Shown here piece by piece: positions 52,410-60,107 of a DNA stretch of 64,000 nucleotides. Numbering within the stretch: position 1 is the first letter of the stretch; each line of letters begins with the position of its first letter. The DNA is from Oscillospiraceae bacterium (GTDB taxonomy: Bacteria > Bacillota > Clostridia > Oscillospirales > Acutalibacteraceae), in contig CAJTCS010000001.1 of NCBI GenBank assembly GCA_910574995.1, forward strand, positions 372,001 through 436,000, read 5' to 3'. The notes under the pieces were generated by a model. The model had not been told where the DNA came from and did no database searches. It worked only from the letters and a program-made list of their open reading frames with translations. Position numbers and translations under genes: made by a program.

Positions 52410-52854
52410 ATGTAGGAACGAGTTGGACGAGCGGCAGCTGCTGCAGCGGGGCAACGTGTTCCAGCACGCCATGATACTATTCGTCGTGCTGCTGTCTATA
52501 AACGCCCTGTTGAAAGAATGCGATATCACGTGGGCCGAGGGTATGTATGAAGACATGCTCATCATGTGGGTGGCCATCACCCTGTGCTTGGGGGAATTTG
52601 CCATACTGGAGATATACCCCATTGGCGGCGGCATGAATGTCATCTATATTGTAGAGGGCGTCGCCGGGGCGTTCCTGTTTGGCATGTGCCTGTTTGAAGT
52701 GCTCACCGGGCGGGAAGCTTTCCTGACCGGCCATACCCTCACCCGGACAGGCGCGGAAATGGTGCAGGGCGGCTGTATGCTGCTTCTTTTGCTGGTGTTT
52801 TGCGGCAAAAAGGTGTATAATCACAGGAAGGGGGGTGGGGAAGATGAAGCGTAA
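52402..52854 (+). CDS. Four-helix membrane protein of the XRE cassette, function unknown
   Basis: The start is GTG 52402 after AAGGAGG (52387-52393), overlapping the regulator by 8 nt. The 150-residue protein has a short N-terminal segment NELDERQLLQRG, then about four membrane helices (about 20-38, 52-70, 78-98 and 118-138), ending in a charged tail. The architecture (small XRE regulator followed by such a protein) recurs in Firmicutes, where the pair is thought to respond to membrane stress, but the function is not known to me. Confidence 0.75.
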   Translation: MFKCRNELDERQLLQRGNVFQHAMILFVVLLSINALLKECDITWAEGMYEDMLIMWVAITLCLGEFAILEIYPIGGGMNVIYIVEGVAGAFLFGMCLFEVLTGREAFLTGHTLTRTGAEMVQGGCMLLLLLVFCGKKVYNHRKGGGEDEA

Positions 52855-53053
52855 GGGCAATGCGTTCCTGACGTTCTGGCCTTGGCTGCTGCCCATTGGG
52901 ATGGCTGTTGCCGCCGTAGGCCTGATACTGGGCGGCATGGGGAAGCTTTCTGACTATTGGAGCGGCTTTTTGCTGGGTATGGGCGCGTTTTTGGCCCTGG
53001 TGGGCTTTGGCATGTTGCTGGCCCGGCTGTACCACTGCCGGAAGGGCCGATAA
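52844..53053 (+). CDS. Two-helix small membrane protein of the XRE cassette
   Basis: The 69-residue product starts at ATG 52844 inside the end of the previous gene (11-nt overlap), after a G-rich site. It has a basic start, two membrane helices (about 8-31 and 39-61, Gly-rich) and a basic end. It is coupled to the genes before it. No motif is recognised. Confidence 0.7.
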   Translation: MKRKGNAFLTFWPWLLPIGMAVAAVGLILGGMGKLSDYWSGFLLGMGAFLALVGFGMLLARLYHCRKGR

Positions 53054-53088
53054 AAGGGTGCTGGAAGCCCTCCTGGCCGCCCCCGGCT

Positions 53089-53155
53089 TCCCGGAAAGCG
53101 GCGCTTTCCGGGAGGGGCGCGCCTGCGCCCAGGCAAGGAGCGTGCGCTCCTTGCC
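53089..53155. repeat. Two adjacent perfect inverted repeats
   Basis: TCCCGGAAAGC/GCTTTCCGGGA (53089-53113) and GGCAAGGAGC/GCTCCTTGCC (53132-53155) form GC-rich hairpins in the gap after the XRE cassette. There is no T-run. They may be weak terminators or a two-hairpin element. Confidence 0.6.
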
Positions 53156-53217
53156 TCCGGGGGCGGCCTGCTGCTTTCCGTACCCTCCTGGTATATTAAA
53201 GAAAGGGGCGGTGCCAT

Positions 53218-53643
53218 GTGCATACCGTGACGTATCAGCGGGAGGTTTTCTACTATGAGACCGACCGCATGGACTGCGTACACCATTCCAATTACATCCG
53301 CTGGTTTGAGGAAGCCCGCGTACACTACATGCGGGAACAGGGCTTCCCTTATGACCAGCTGGAGGCTTCGGGTATACTAAGCCCGGTGCTGAAGGCCGAA
53401 GCGGAATACCGCAGCATGTGCCGTTTTGGGGACCGGGTGGAGATATCCGCTGGGATTGAAAGCTATACGGGCACCCGCATCGGCTTTTTTTACCAGGTGG
53501 TAGATCAGGGGACAGGGGAACTGCGCTGCCAGGGCCGGACGCTGCACTGCTTTGTGAACGGGCAGGGCCGCCCCGTTTCCCTGCGCAAGGCCAGCCCTGC
53601 GTACGATGCCAAAGTGCGGGCCCAGCTAGGCCTGGCTGGATAA
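53218..53643 (+). CDS. Acyl-CoA thioesterase, YbgC/FadM-like hotdog fold
   Basis: The 141-residue protein (GTG start at 53218, AAAGGGG upstream) has the 4HBT/YbgC signature YYETDRMDCVHHSNYIRWFEEAR, in pieces YYETDRMDCVHHSNY and IRWFEEARVHYM, with the catalytic-type Asp. The rest is the beta sheet of the hotdog fold (RFGDRVEISAGIESYTGTRI). It should hydrolyse acyl-CoA thioesters in the cytoplasm; chain length is unknown. It precedes the GH3 gene by 125 nt. Confidence 0.9.
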   Translation: MHTVTYQREVFYYETDRMDCVHHSNYIRWFEEARVHYMREQGFPYDQLEASGILSPVLKAEAEYRSMCRFGDRVEISAGIESYTGTRIGFFYQVVDQGTGELRCQGRTLHCFVNGQGRPVSLRKASPAYDAKVRAQLGLAG

Positions 53644-53768
53644 GGGATTTGTATTCACAGCCGAAAGGCGCGGCCTGAACGTTTCTCCACATGGCGCGTA
53701 TGTAAATGCCCCTGCCCATTGCCGTATGGAAATACAGGTTTTGAGAAAACTTTTGGAAGGAGACCGGT

Positions 53769-56024
53769 ATGCTGTATCTGGACCAGACGAAAAGCCCCCG
53801 GGAACGGGCGGAAGATCTGCTCTCCCGGCTGACCCTGCGGGAGAAGGTGGGGCAGATCAACCAAAAGCTGTATGGTTTTGCCTGTTATGAACGCAAAGGC
53901 GAGGAGATCCGCCTTACCCCGGCTTTCCAGGGGCATGTGGAAAAATTTGGCGGGCTGGGGGTGCTGTACGGCCTGTACCGGGCCGATCCCTGGTCCCAGA
54001 AGGACTATGCAAACGGGTTAAGCGGCGTGGGCATGAAGCGGGCCTACAACCTGGTACAGGGTTTTGTGCTGGAGCATTCCCGGCTGCGCATCCCGGCGCT
54101 GATGAGCAGCGAGTGCCCTCACGGCCACCAGGCCCTGGACGGGTACCTATTGCCGGTCAATTTAGGGGTAGGGGCGGCGTGGAACCCGGAATTGACAAAA
54201 AGGGCCTATGGGGTGTGCGGGCGGCAGCTGCGGGGGCTGGGGGTAGGCCTGGCCCTTATCTCCATGTTGGACGTGCTGCGGGACCCCCGCTGGGGCCGCA
54301 GCGAAGAATGCTATGGGGAAGACCCTTACCTTTGCGGGGCATTGGCCCGTGCCGCCGTAATGGGCTGCCAGGAAGCCGGGGTAGGCGTGGTGGCCAAGCA
54401 TTTCTGCGCCCAGGGGGAGACCACCGGCGGCGTGAACGCCAGCGCCGCGCGCATCGGCCCCCGCGAGCTGCGGGAGATACACCTGCCCCCCATGGAAGCC
54501 TGCTGCCAGGCCGGTGTGGCCGGCGTAATGGCGGCATACAACGAAATAGACGGGGTGTACTGCCACGCAAACCCCTGGCTGTTACAGGACGTGCTGCGGG
54601 GGGAGCTGGGCTTTAAAGGGCTGGTGATGGCCGATGGCGGGGCCATAGACCGGCTGGACAGCCTGACAGGGGGTGCGGCTGCCTCGGGGGCGCTGGCATT
54701 GCGGTCTGGGGTGGACGTGAGCCTGTGGGACGACGGCTTTACCTTGCTGGAGGAAGCCGTGAAGGCCGGGTTGGCCGATGAGGCGGATGTAGACCGGGCG
54801 GCCTTGGGGGTGCTGGAGATGAAGTTCGCCCAGGGCCTGTTTGAACATCCTTTCTTAGAGGAAGAGCCGCCCCATGTTTTTTCCTACAATTCCCACCCGG
54901 AAAGCCTGGAGCTGGCCCGGCAAGGGGCGGTGCTGCTGAAAAATGAGGGCCTGCTGCCCATCAAGCAAAAGGGCCTGCGGGTGGCGGTCATTGGGCCCAA
55001 TGGGGACAGCGTATACAACCAGCTGGGGGACTACACCCCTGCCCAGCGGGAAGGCGTGTGCGTCACTTTGCGGGAGGGCCTGGAAAGGCTGCTGGGGGCC
55101 GGGAACGTCCGTTATGCCCAGGGGTGCCCTGTGTGCGGTATAGACGAAAGCGGCATACCCGCGGCGGTGGGATTGGCCCAAGACAGCAGCCTGGTGGTGT
55201 TGGCCCTGGGGGGCAGCTCCAGCCGCTTTGCCGGGGCTGATTTTGAGGCAAACGGCGCGGCCCGCCTGAACGGCCCCCTGCAGATGGACTGTGGCGAAGG
55301 GGTAGACTGCTCCTCTCTGGGGCTGCCCGGCAGCCAGGCGGCCTTGGCCCGGGCCATCTTCGCCACAGGCAAGCCCGTGGCGGCGGTGGTCATCGCGGGC
55401 AGGCCCTATGCCATCCCAGAACTTGCAGAACGCGCCCAGTCTTTGCTTTATGCTTTCTACCCCGGCCCCATGGGCGGCCAGGCCCTGGCGGAGATCCTTA
55501 CCGGGGCGGTGTGCCCCTCGGGGAAACTTCCGGTATCCCTGCCCCGCAGCGCGGGGCAGCTGCCCTGCTATTACAACCCCAAACGCTCGTACCGGCCCAT
55601 GGAGTATTGTGACCTGCCCGCCGCTGCCTTGTACCCTTTTGGCTTTGGGCTTTCCTATACATCCTTTAAGGTGTCCCATGTGCGGTTCCCGGCCCCGGTT
55701 GCCCTGGACAGCCTGCGGGCCGGCCAGCGGGCGGAAGTGCGGTTTACGGTGGAGAATACCGGCCGCATGGACGGCTGGGCGGTGGCGCAGCTTTTCGTCC
55801 AAGACCTGCAAGCCTCTACTGTGCGCCGGGAACGGGAATTGAAAGCTTTCCAGAAAGTGTTCCTACAGGCAGGGGGGAAAAAGGGCTGCGTCCTGTCCCT
55901 GGGCTGGGAGGAGCTGGCCCTGTGGGACGCGGCCATGCGCTATACGGTAGAGCCCGGGGGCTTCCGGCTGCTCCTGTCCTGTGAAGGGCAAACGCTTTCT
56001 GCTGTGCTGGATGTCCTGGATTGA
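53769..56024 (+). CDS. Glycoside hydrolase family 3 (beta-glucosidase/beta-xylosidase type)
   Basis: This 751-residue enzyme has the GH3 barrel (about 15-330), with RDPRWGRSEECYGEDPYL and VVAKHFCAQGE, and the nucleophile Asp289 in LVMADGGA. The alpha/beta sandwich domain (about 375-600) and the C-terminal fibronectin-like domain (about 645-745) are present. There is no signal peptide, so it acts in the cytoplasm on imported oligosaccharides or aryl glycosides. The SD AAGGAGA precedes the ATG. The exact sugar specificity cannot be told. Confidence 0.92.
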   Translation: MLYLDQTKSPRERAEDLLSRLTLREKVGQINQKLYGFACYERKGEEIRLTPAFQGHVEKFGGLGVLYGLYRADPWSQKDYANGLSGVGMKRAYNLVQGFVLEHSRLRIPALMSSECPHGHQALDGYLLPVNLGVGAAWNPELTKRAYGVCGRQLRGLGVGLALISMLDVLRDPRWGRSEECYGEDPYLCGALARAAVMGCQEAGVGVVAKHFCAQGETTGGVNASAARIGPRELREIHLPPMEACCQAGVAGVMAAYNEIDGVYCHANPWLLQDVLRGELGFKGLVMADGGAIDRLDSLTGGAAASGALALRSGVDVSLWDDGFTLLEEAVKAGLADEADVDRAALGVLEMKFAQGLFEHPFLEEEPPHVFSYNSHPESLELARQGAVLLKNEGLLPIKQKGLRVAVIGPNGDSVYNQLGDYTPAQREGVCVTLREGLERLLGAGNVRYAQGCPVCGIDESGIPAAVGLAQDSSLVVLALGGSSSRFAGADFEANGAARLNGPLQMDCGEGVDCSSLGLPGSQAALARAIFATGKPVAAVVIAGRPYAIPELAERAQSLLYAFYPGPMGGQALAEILTGAVCPSGKLPVSLPRSAGQLPCYYNPKRSYRPMEYCDLPAAALYPFGFGLSYTSFKVSHVRFPAPVALDSLRAGQRAEVRFTVENTGRMDGWAVAQLFVQDLQASTVRRERELKAFQKVFLQAGGKKGCVLSLGWEELALWDAAMRYTVEPGGFRLLLSCEGQTLSAVLDVLD

Positions 56025-56154
56025 TATGTACGGGACATTGCGGCGTGTGGGGCCGGCGCGGCCCTTGTGTCTGGGCTGGTCCCACAGCATGGCTTGCGCT
56101 TGGGTTCCGTTATGCGCATCTCTTGTACGGATGGGAAGGCTATCATACATAAAT

Positions 56155-56190
56155 GGCAGGCCCCCGGTTTTTAAAAGTCGGGGGCCTGCC
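56155..56190. terminator. Hairpin between the convergent GH3 and MarR genes
   Basis: GGCAGGCCCCCG (56155-56166) pairs perfectly with CGGGGGCCTGCC (56179-56190). A T/A tract lies in the loop rather than after the stem, so it is an atypical terminator between the two converging genes. Confidence 0.5.
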
Positions 56191-56207
56191 TGTGGTATAT
56201 TTGGGGT

Positions 56208-56672
56208 TTATTTGCCAGCCTGATGGGATTGGCCAGTCATTTTAACCAACAGGGAGAGCAGAGTGGCCCGTTCGTCCTCCTGCAGGTCCGCGGTCATCTC
56301 CTTGCCCCACTGGCCCAGGTAGCCGCGGATTACCGGCGCCAACTGGGAGCCCTTTTCCGTCAGGTACAGGCTGTTCTGCCGGCGGTCGGCCTGGTTGGTC
56401 TCCCGGTGCAAGTATCCCAGCAGCTCCAGCTTTTTTGTGTGGCGGGCCACGTTGCATTTATTGATGTACATGTGGTTGGCAATGCTGTCCTGGCTGGCGC
56501 CGGGATGGCGGGACACATGGAGCAAAATCATATACATGGCCCCCGAAAAGCCATAGTCCCGCAGGCACTCGCCCATGAATTTACTGCGGCTGCGCTGCAG
56601 GCAGGTCAAAGCCCGGCCAAATTCCCGGACAAATTCGTCTTGCCGCGCCGTTGTTTTTGCCTTTCCTTCCAC
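56208..56672 (-). CDS. MarR-family transcriptional regulator
   Basis: The 154-residue protein is a winged-helix regulator with helix-turn-helix ASQDSIANHMYINKCNVARH and wing RETNQADRRQNSLYLTEKG, where DRR is the family mark. The dimerisation helices are at both ends. It is likely a ligand-responsive repressor of its own gene through the dyad at 56710-56724. The target genes are not obvious from the neighbourhood. Confidence 0.92.
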   Translation of the reverse strand: MEGKAKTTARQDEFVREFGRALTCLQRSRSKFMGECLRDYGFSGAMYMILLHVSRHPGASQDSIANHMYINKCNVARHTKKLELLGYLHRETNQADRRQNSLYLTEKGSQLAPVIRGYLGQWGKEMTADLQEDERATLLSLLVKMTGQSHQAGK

Positions 56673-56709
56673 GCTGCCGCCTCCTCCCTATGGGACGCTA
56701 TATCATCCA

Positions 56710-56754
56710 ATGGTATACAACCATATTATAAACCCTTCCACGCCCAGTTGTCAA
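56710..56754 (-). promoter_or_regulatory. Near-consensus promoter and operator-like dyad of the MarR gene
   Basis: On the minus strand TTGACA (56754-56749), an 18-nt spacer and TATAAT (56730-56725) are both perfect hexamers. Just downstream, ATGGT (56710-56714) and ACCAT (56720-56724) form a dyad with a 5-bp centre covering the start point, a plausible MarR operator. Confidence 0.75.
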
Positions 56755-56782
56755 AGGCTTTTCGCAAAGGCCCGCCCACAGC

Positions 56783-57352
56783 CTATTCCTCCAGCCTGCG
56801 TTGGATGTAGCAGCTGGCCACGTCTACGCCCTGGGCCCGGTCCAATACGCCGTTGACCACCAGGTCCGCGTGCCAGCGGGTGGGCTCGATGAGCTCGTTA
56901 TGCCGGAAACGCACCGTGTCCAGATACCGCTCTGTGACCTCCTCAAAGGTCTGGCCCCAAGCCATGAAGCGGACAATCCGGCGGGCCAGCCGCTCGTCGC
57001 TGGGCAGGTCTACAAAGATCTTCAGGTCTGCCCGCTCCCGGATAGGGTCCAGGTACAGGGCGAAAAGGCCTTCTACCAGAAGCAGGTCCAGGCCGCTGCC
57101 TGGGGCGGCCAGTTTCTGGAAGTCGGCGTACATCCGGTCCAGCTCCAGGGTGTCGGGGCTGTTGTGCTCTACGTAGACCTTCCGCGTAATGGGCGCCACC
57201 GTGGTGGGCGGCTCTTTTTTAAAATAACCGTCCATGTGCAGGGCCTGTACCGTGCATTTGGGGGCAAAGGCTGCCTCCAGATTGTCTGCCAGGGTGGATT
57301 TGCCGCTGCAGGTCCCGCCGGCAATGGCCACCACATAGGGCTTTCGGTTCAT
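56783..57352 (-). CDS. Uridine-kinase-like P-loop nucleoside kinase
   Basis: The 189-residue protein has the P-loop GGTCSGKST, LHMDGYFKK (the Asp that follows in uridine kinases), and the lid DERLARRIVRFMAWG. The start is ATG 57352 with AAAGGA at good distance; the ATG at 57361 overlaps that site. The family phosphorylates uridine/cytidine or related compounds such as pantothenate. Specificity cannot be set from this sequence alone. It lies 94 nt below an acetyltransferase gene on the same strand. Confidence 0.82.
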   Translation of the reverse strand: MNRKPYVVAIAGGTCSGKSTLADNLEAAFAPKCTVQALHMDGYFKKEPPTTVAPITRKVYVEHNSPDTLELDRMYADFQKLAAPGSGLDLLLVEGLFALYLDPIRERADLKIFVDLPSDERLARRIVRFMAWGQTFEEVTERYLDTVRFRHNELIEPTRWHADLVVNGVLDRAQGVDVASCYIQRRLEE

Positions 57353-57446
57353 GTATACCATCCTTTCTTGGTCTGGGCCGCCTTTTGCTCAACCCAGGCG
57401 GGTTTCCGCCCGGCCCTTAGCCAGGCAGCTGCCCTGCAGGGGCGTT

Positions 57447-57959
57447 TTAGGCCAGCAGGGAGAAGAGCATGTCGTCGTGTATAACGCCGTCCTGCGTCTG
57501 TATAGCCAGGCGCAGCGTCCCCTCGTGGGTAAAGCCCAGTTTTTCCAGAACCCGTGCCGAGGCCGCGTTGTCCCGGAAAACCCGGGCGGAAACCACCTGG
57601 GCCCCCAGCTTCTGGAAAGCGTAGGGTATGGCATGGGAAAGGGCTTCGGTCATATAGCCTTTGCCCGCCTGGTTTTCTGCCAGGTAATAGGACAGGTCAA
57701 ACGCGGCCGGGCCATAGCGCAGGGCGTCCTCCCCCAGCCAAATGCCGCCGATAAGCCCCCCGGCGGTTTTTTCCTCTATGTACAACACCCTGTCAGAATG
57801 GCTTTCCTCTTCCACCTGTTGTTCCATGCGTGCCAGGTCCCAGGGCTTCATGGGGTTGAAGCGCAGCACATAGGGGCTGTTGCGGATGGCCAGCAGCGGC
57901 CCCGCGTCCGTTGGGCGGGGGGTGCGCAGCCGCAGCCGGCCCGTCTCTATACATACCAT
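57447..57959 (-). CDS. GNAT acetyltransferase
   Basis: The 170-residue protein carries an N-terminal ETGRLRLRTPRPTD and the acetyl-CoA-binding region ENQAGKGYMTEALSHAIPYA and RDNAASARVLEKLGF, the Acetyltransf_3 pattern. It should acetylate an amine on a protein or small molecule; the substrate is unknown. The SD AGGAGG lies 10-15 nt upstream of the ATG. It follows the DivIVA-like gene by 36 nt and may belong to that transcript. Confidence 0.85.
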   Translation of the reverse strand: MVCIETGRLRLRTPRPTDAGPLLAIRNSPYVLRFNPMKPWDLARMEQQVEEESHSDRVLYIEEKTAGGLIGGIWLGEDALRYGPAAFDLSYYLAENQAGKGYMTEALSHAIPYAFQKLGAQVVSARVFRDNAASARVLEKLGFTHEGTLRLAIQTQDGVIHDDMLFSLLA

Positions 57960-57995
57960 CTGTAAGCGTCCTCCTTTTTGCGTTTGGGCGCGGCC

Positions 57996-58346
57996 CTATA
58001 GCAGCTTGTCCGAGTCCAGGTGGCGCGCCTGTTCCAACAGGCGCTGGGCGTCCTGTTCAACGGCCTGCCGGAACTGTTCGCGGAACTGCTTAAGTACCCG
58101 CACGTCCTCCAACAGCCTGGCCCGCTCCTCGGCTGGGCTGGGGCCGTGCTGGGGGGCGGGCTTCCCTGCCTGCTGCAGCTTGCCCTTCAAAGCCTGGACC
58201 TCCTGGCGCAGCCTGTCGGCCTCTTGGCGGCTGCCCTCGATGGCTGCGGCCAGCTCGTCCAAAAAAGCGTCTACCTGGTCGGCGTTGTACCACCTGCCTC
58301 TGGTTTCGAATTTCGCATCATCCAGAACCTGCCTGGTCAGCTCCAT
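57996..58346 (-). CDS. DivIVA-domain-like coiled-coil protein
   Basis: The 116-residue protein starts with FETRGRWYNADQVDAFLDEL, close to the DivIVA N-terminal motif (F...RGYD..EVD.FL). A coiled coil follows (about 35-110), broken by a Pro-rich patch. DivIVA proteins mark curved membrane at septa or poles; this short one lacks a long C-terminal tail and may be a GpsB-like adaptor. The start overlaps the upstream gene by 10 nt. The SD GAGGAGG is strong. Confidence 0.75.
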   Translation of the reverse strand: MELTRQVLDDAKFETRGRWYNADQVDAFLDELAAAIEGSRQEADRLRQEVQALKGKLQQAGKPAPQHGPSPAEERARLLEDVRVLKQFREQFRQAVEQDAQRLLEQARHLDSDKLL

Positions 58347-58960
58347 GTGCCATCCTCCTCTTTGTTCCCCCTGGCCAGCCGGAAGAACTCCTCGCGGCTA
58401 TACAGGGCGTTTATCACCTGCAGCAGCCCGTTTGCGGAAAGCCGCTGGGGCAGGCCCAGGGCTTTTTGCAGGGCCTGCCTGTGCCGGCTGCTGTCGGGGC
58501 CGCCGGCCAGCCCTAAGCTGAAGAAATCCGCTTTTGTCACGGGCGGCTCCTTTTTTGCGGCTGTGCCCGCCGCCTCTGTCCCTTCGACCTGGGCCCCGGC
58601 CCGTTCCAGGGCTTCCTGCAGGACGGGGAGGCTCATGCCCTCTACCCCCAGCTTGCCCTCCCGGGAAGGGCGTGCCTTGCGGCGTTCTTTGCCAAAGCAG
58701 TCGGGGATATAGGCGTGCTTCAGCTGGCTGGGGGGGATGCAGGCCGAGAGTTTACTGCGTATCAAAAAGCCCGCCCCGTCGCTGTCCGTCAGCACGATAA
58801 GCCCCCGTTCTTCAGCCAGGCGGCGCAGCAGGGCCATCTTCTGCCTGTCCCGGAAAATGCCGAAGCCCCCGGTCTCCACAATGACCCCCTCTACCAGGGC
58901 GGAAAGCTTGTGCTTGTCATAGCGGCCCTCCACCACAATGGCCTCCTTTACCCGGATCAC
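58337..58960 (-). CDS. RNase M5-like TOPRIM protein
   Basis: The 207-residue protein has a TOPRIM domain (about 1-100) with Glu in VVEGRYD and the Asp pair in VLTDSDGAG, as in RNase M5 (RnmV), which matures 5S rRNA. A longer C-terminal part (about 100-207, DUF4093-like) contains TKADFFSLGL and REEFFRLA. It starts at a GTG whose GTGA overlaps the holA stop, with GGAGG just upstream. It may be true RnmV or a related nuclease. Confidence 0.8.
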   Translation of the reverse strand: MIRVKEAIVVEGRYDKHKLSALVEGVIVETGGFGIFRDRQKMALLRRLAEERGLIVLTDSDGAGFLIRSKLSACIPPSQLKHAYIPDCFGKERRKARPSREGKLGVEGMSLPVLQEALERAGAQVEGTEAAGTAAKKEPPVTKADFFSLGLAGGPDSSRHRQALQKALGLPQRLSANGLLQVINALYSREEFFRLARGNKEEDGTWS

Positions 58961-60015
58961 CGGTCCGCCTCCGGGCTGGCGGCCAGCAAAAGCCTGGCAA
59001 TCAGCCCGTCCATGACCACCCGGGGCTCCAGCCGGGAGCCCTTCAAGGCCAAATCGGCTTCCAGCAGCAGGGAGAGGCTTTTATGCAGCACAGGGCCGGG
59101 CAGGCGGCGCAGGTTCCGTTCCGCCCTGCGCAGGCGGAATTCCTTCCCCTTATAGTCGCCGTATTCCGTCGGGGCGCTGGCGGGCAGCCCGCTGTCCAGG
59201 GCGGCCCGCACCCGGTACATGTCCACATACGAGGCGGCCAGCGCCCCGATGATAGCGATGGGCTCTTCCCGCTGATAGAACAGGCTGTCCAGCAGGCTGT
59301 AGGCCTTTTCATAACTGCCGGCTACAAGGGCGTCCACCATCAAAAACACCGTGACCTCTGTGCTTTTGGCCACCAGTTTTTCCACCATGGCCGGGGTGAT
59401 GGATGGTTGGCCGGTACCCAGGGCATAGGCGCACAGCTTTTCCACTTCCCCCAATAGCCGGTTTAAGTCCTGGCCCGCATAGTCCAGCAGCCGCTGGACG
59501 CCCTGGCTGGGGAAGGAGCACCCGGCCTTGCCGGCTTCCTTGGCCAGCAGGCGCTTCAACTCCCCCTCGGTGCGCCGGGCGCACAAAAGCACGCAGCCAT
59601 ATTTTTCCGCCTTGCGCAGGAAAGACTGCCACCGGGAGGCGGCCTTCCCCCCTGTCCCGGCTGTGGGGAACCACAGCACCAGGGTGGTGGTGCCTGGCAG
59701 GTTTTCCAGCAGCTGGTCCAGCTTGTCCAGTTCCCCCTGGCTTCGGTCCCATAGATCCAGGTCCTGCACGGCCACGCACTTGTGTTCTGCCATAAAGGGC
59801 AGGGCCTCCACAGCGTCCGCCAGGCTGTCAATGGTACAGGCGCCGTCCAGCTCGTTCCGGTTGAATTCGGGGAACAAGCTGCCCCCCGCCTTGTCAATAA
59901 GCTGCCGGGCAGCCCGCTTCACCAGGTATTTTTCCTCTCCGGCCAAAACGTATAAAGACGCGAACGCGCCCTGTGTCAGGTGCCTTTTCAGCTCTGCCTC
60001 TTCGATCCGCGCCAT
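58957..60015 (-). CDS. holA: DNA polymerase III delta subunit HolA
   Basis: HolA (352 residues from ATG 60015; the frame is open to 60045) is the delta subunit of the clamp loader that opens the beta clamp. It has the N-terminal LYVLAGEEKYLVKRAA and FNRNELDG patterns, and the collar domain at the C-terminus with LRRAERNLRRLPG and LLEADLALKGSR. No clear SD is seen for any start. It lies between comEC and the TOPRIM gene, a common arrangement in Firmicutes. Confidence 0.92.
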   Translation of the reverse strand: MARIEEAELKRHLTQGAFASLYVLAGEEKYLVKRAARQLIDKAGGSLFPEFNRNELDGACTIDSLADAVEALPFMAEHKCVAVQDLDLWDRSQGELDKLDQLLENLPGTTTLVLWFPTAGTGGKAASRWQSFLRKAEKYGCVLLCARRTEGELKRLLAKEAGKAGCSFPSQGVQRLLDYAGQDLNRLLGEVEKLCAYALGTGQPSITPAMVEKLVAKSTEVTVFLMVDALVAGSYEKAYSLLDSLFYQREEPIAIIGALAASYVDMYRVRAALDSGLPASAPTEYGDYKGKEFRLRRAERNLRRLPGPVLHKSLSLLLEADLALKGSRLEPRVVMDGLIARLLLAASPEADR

Positions 60016-60107
60016 GCTAACAGCCACGCGGTACGGGGCCGGCACAAAGGGCCGTAGAAAAACAGCCCGTTATACCTGCCGCCGCCCCTTTCCTTGTATT
60101 TTTCACA

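Noticed and set aside
53089-53155. Two hairpins as a standard intrinsic terminator
   Set aside because: Neither has a T-run after the stem on either strand; listed as inverted repeats.
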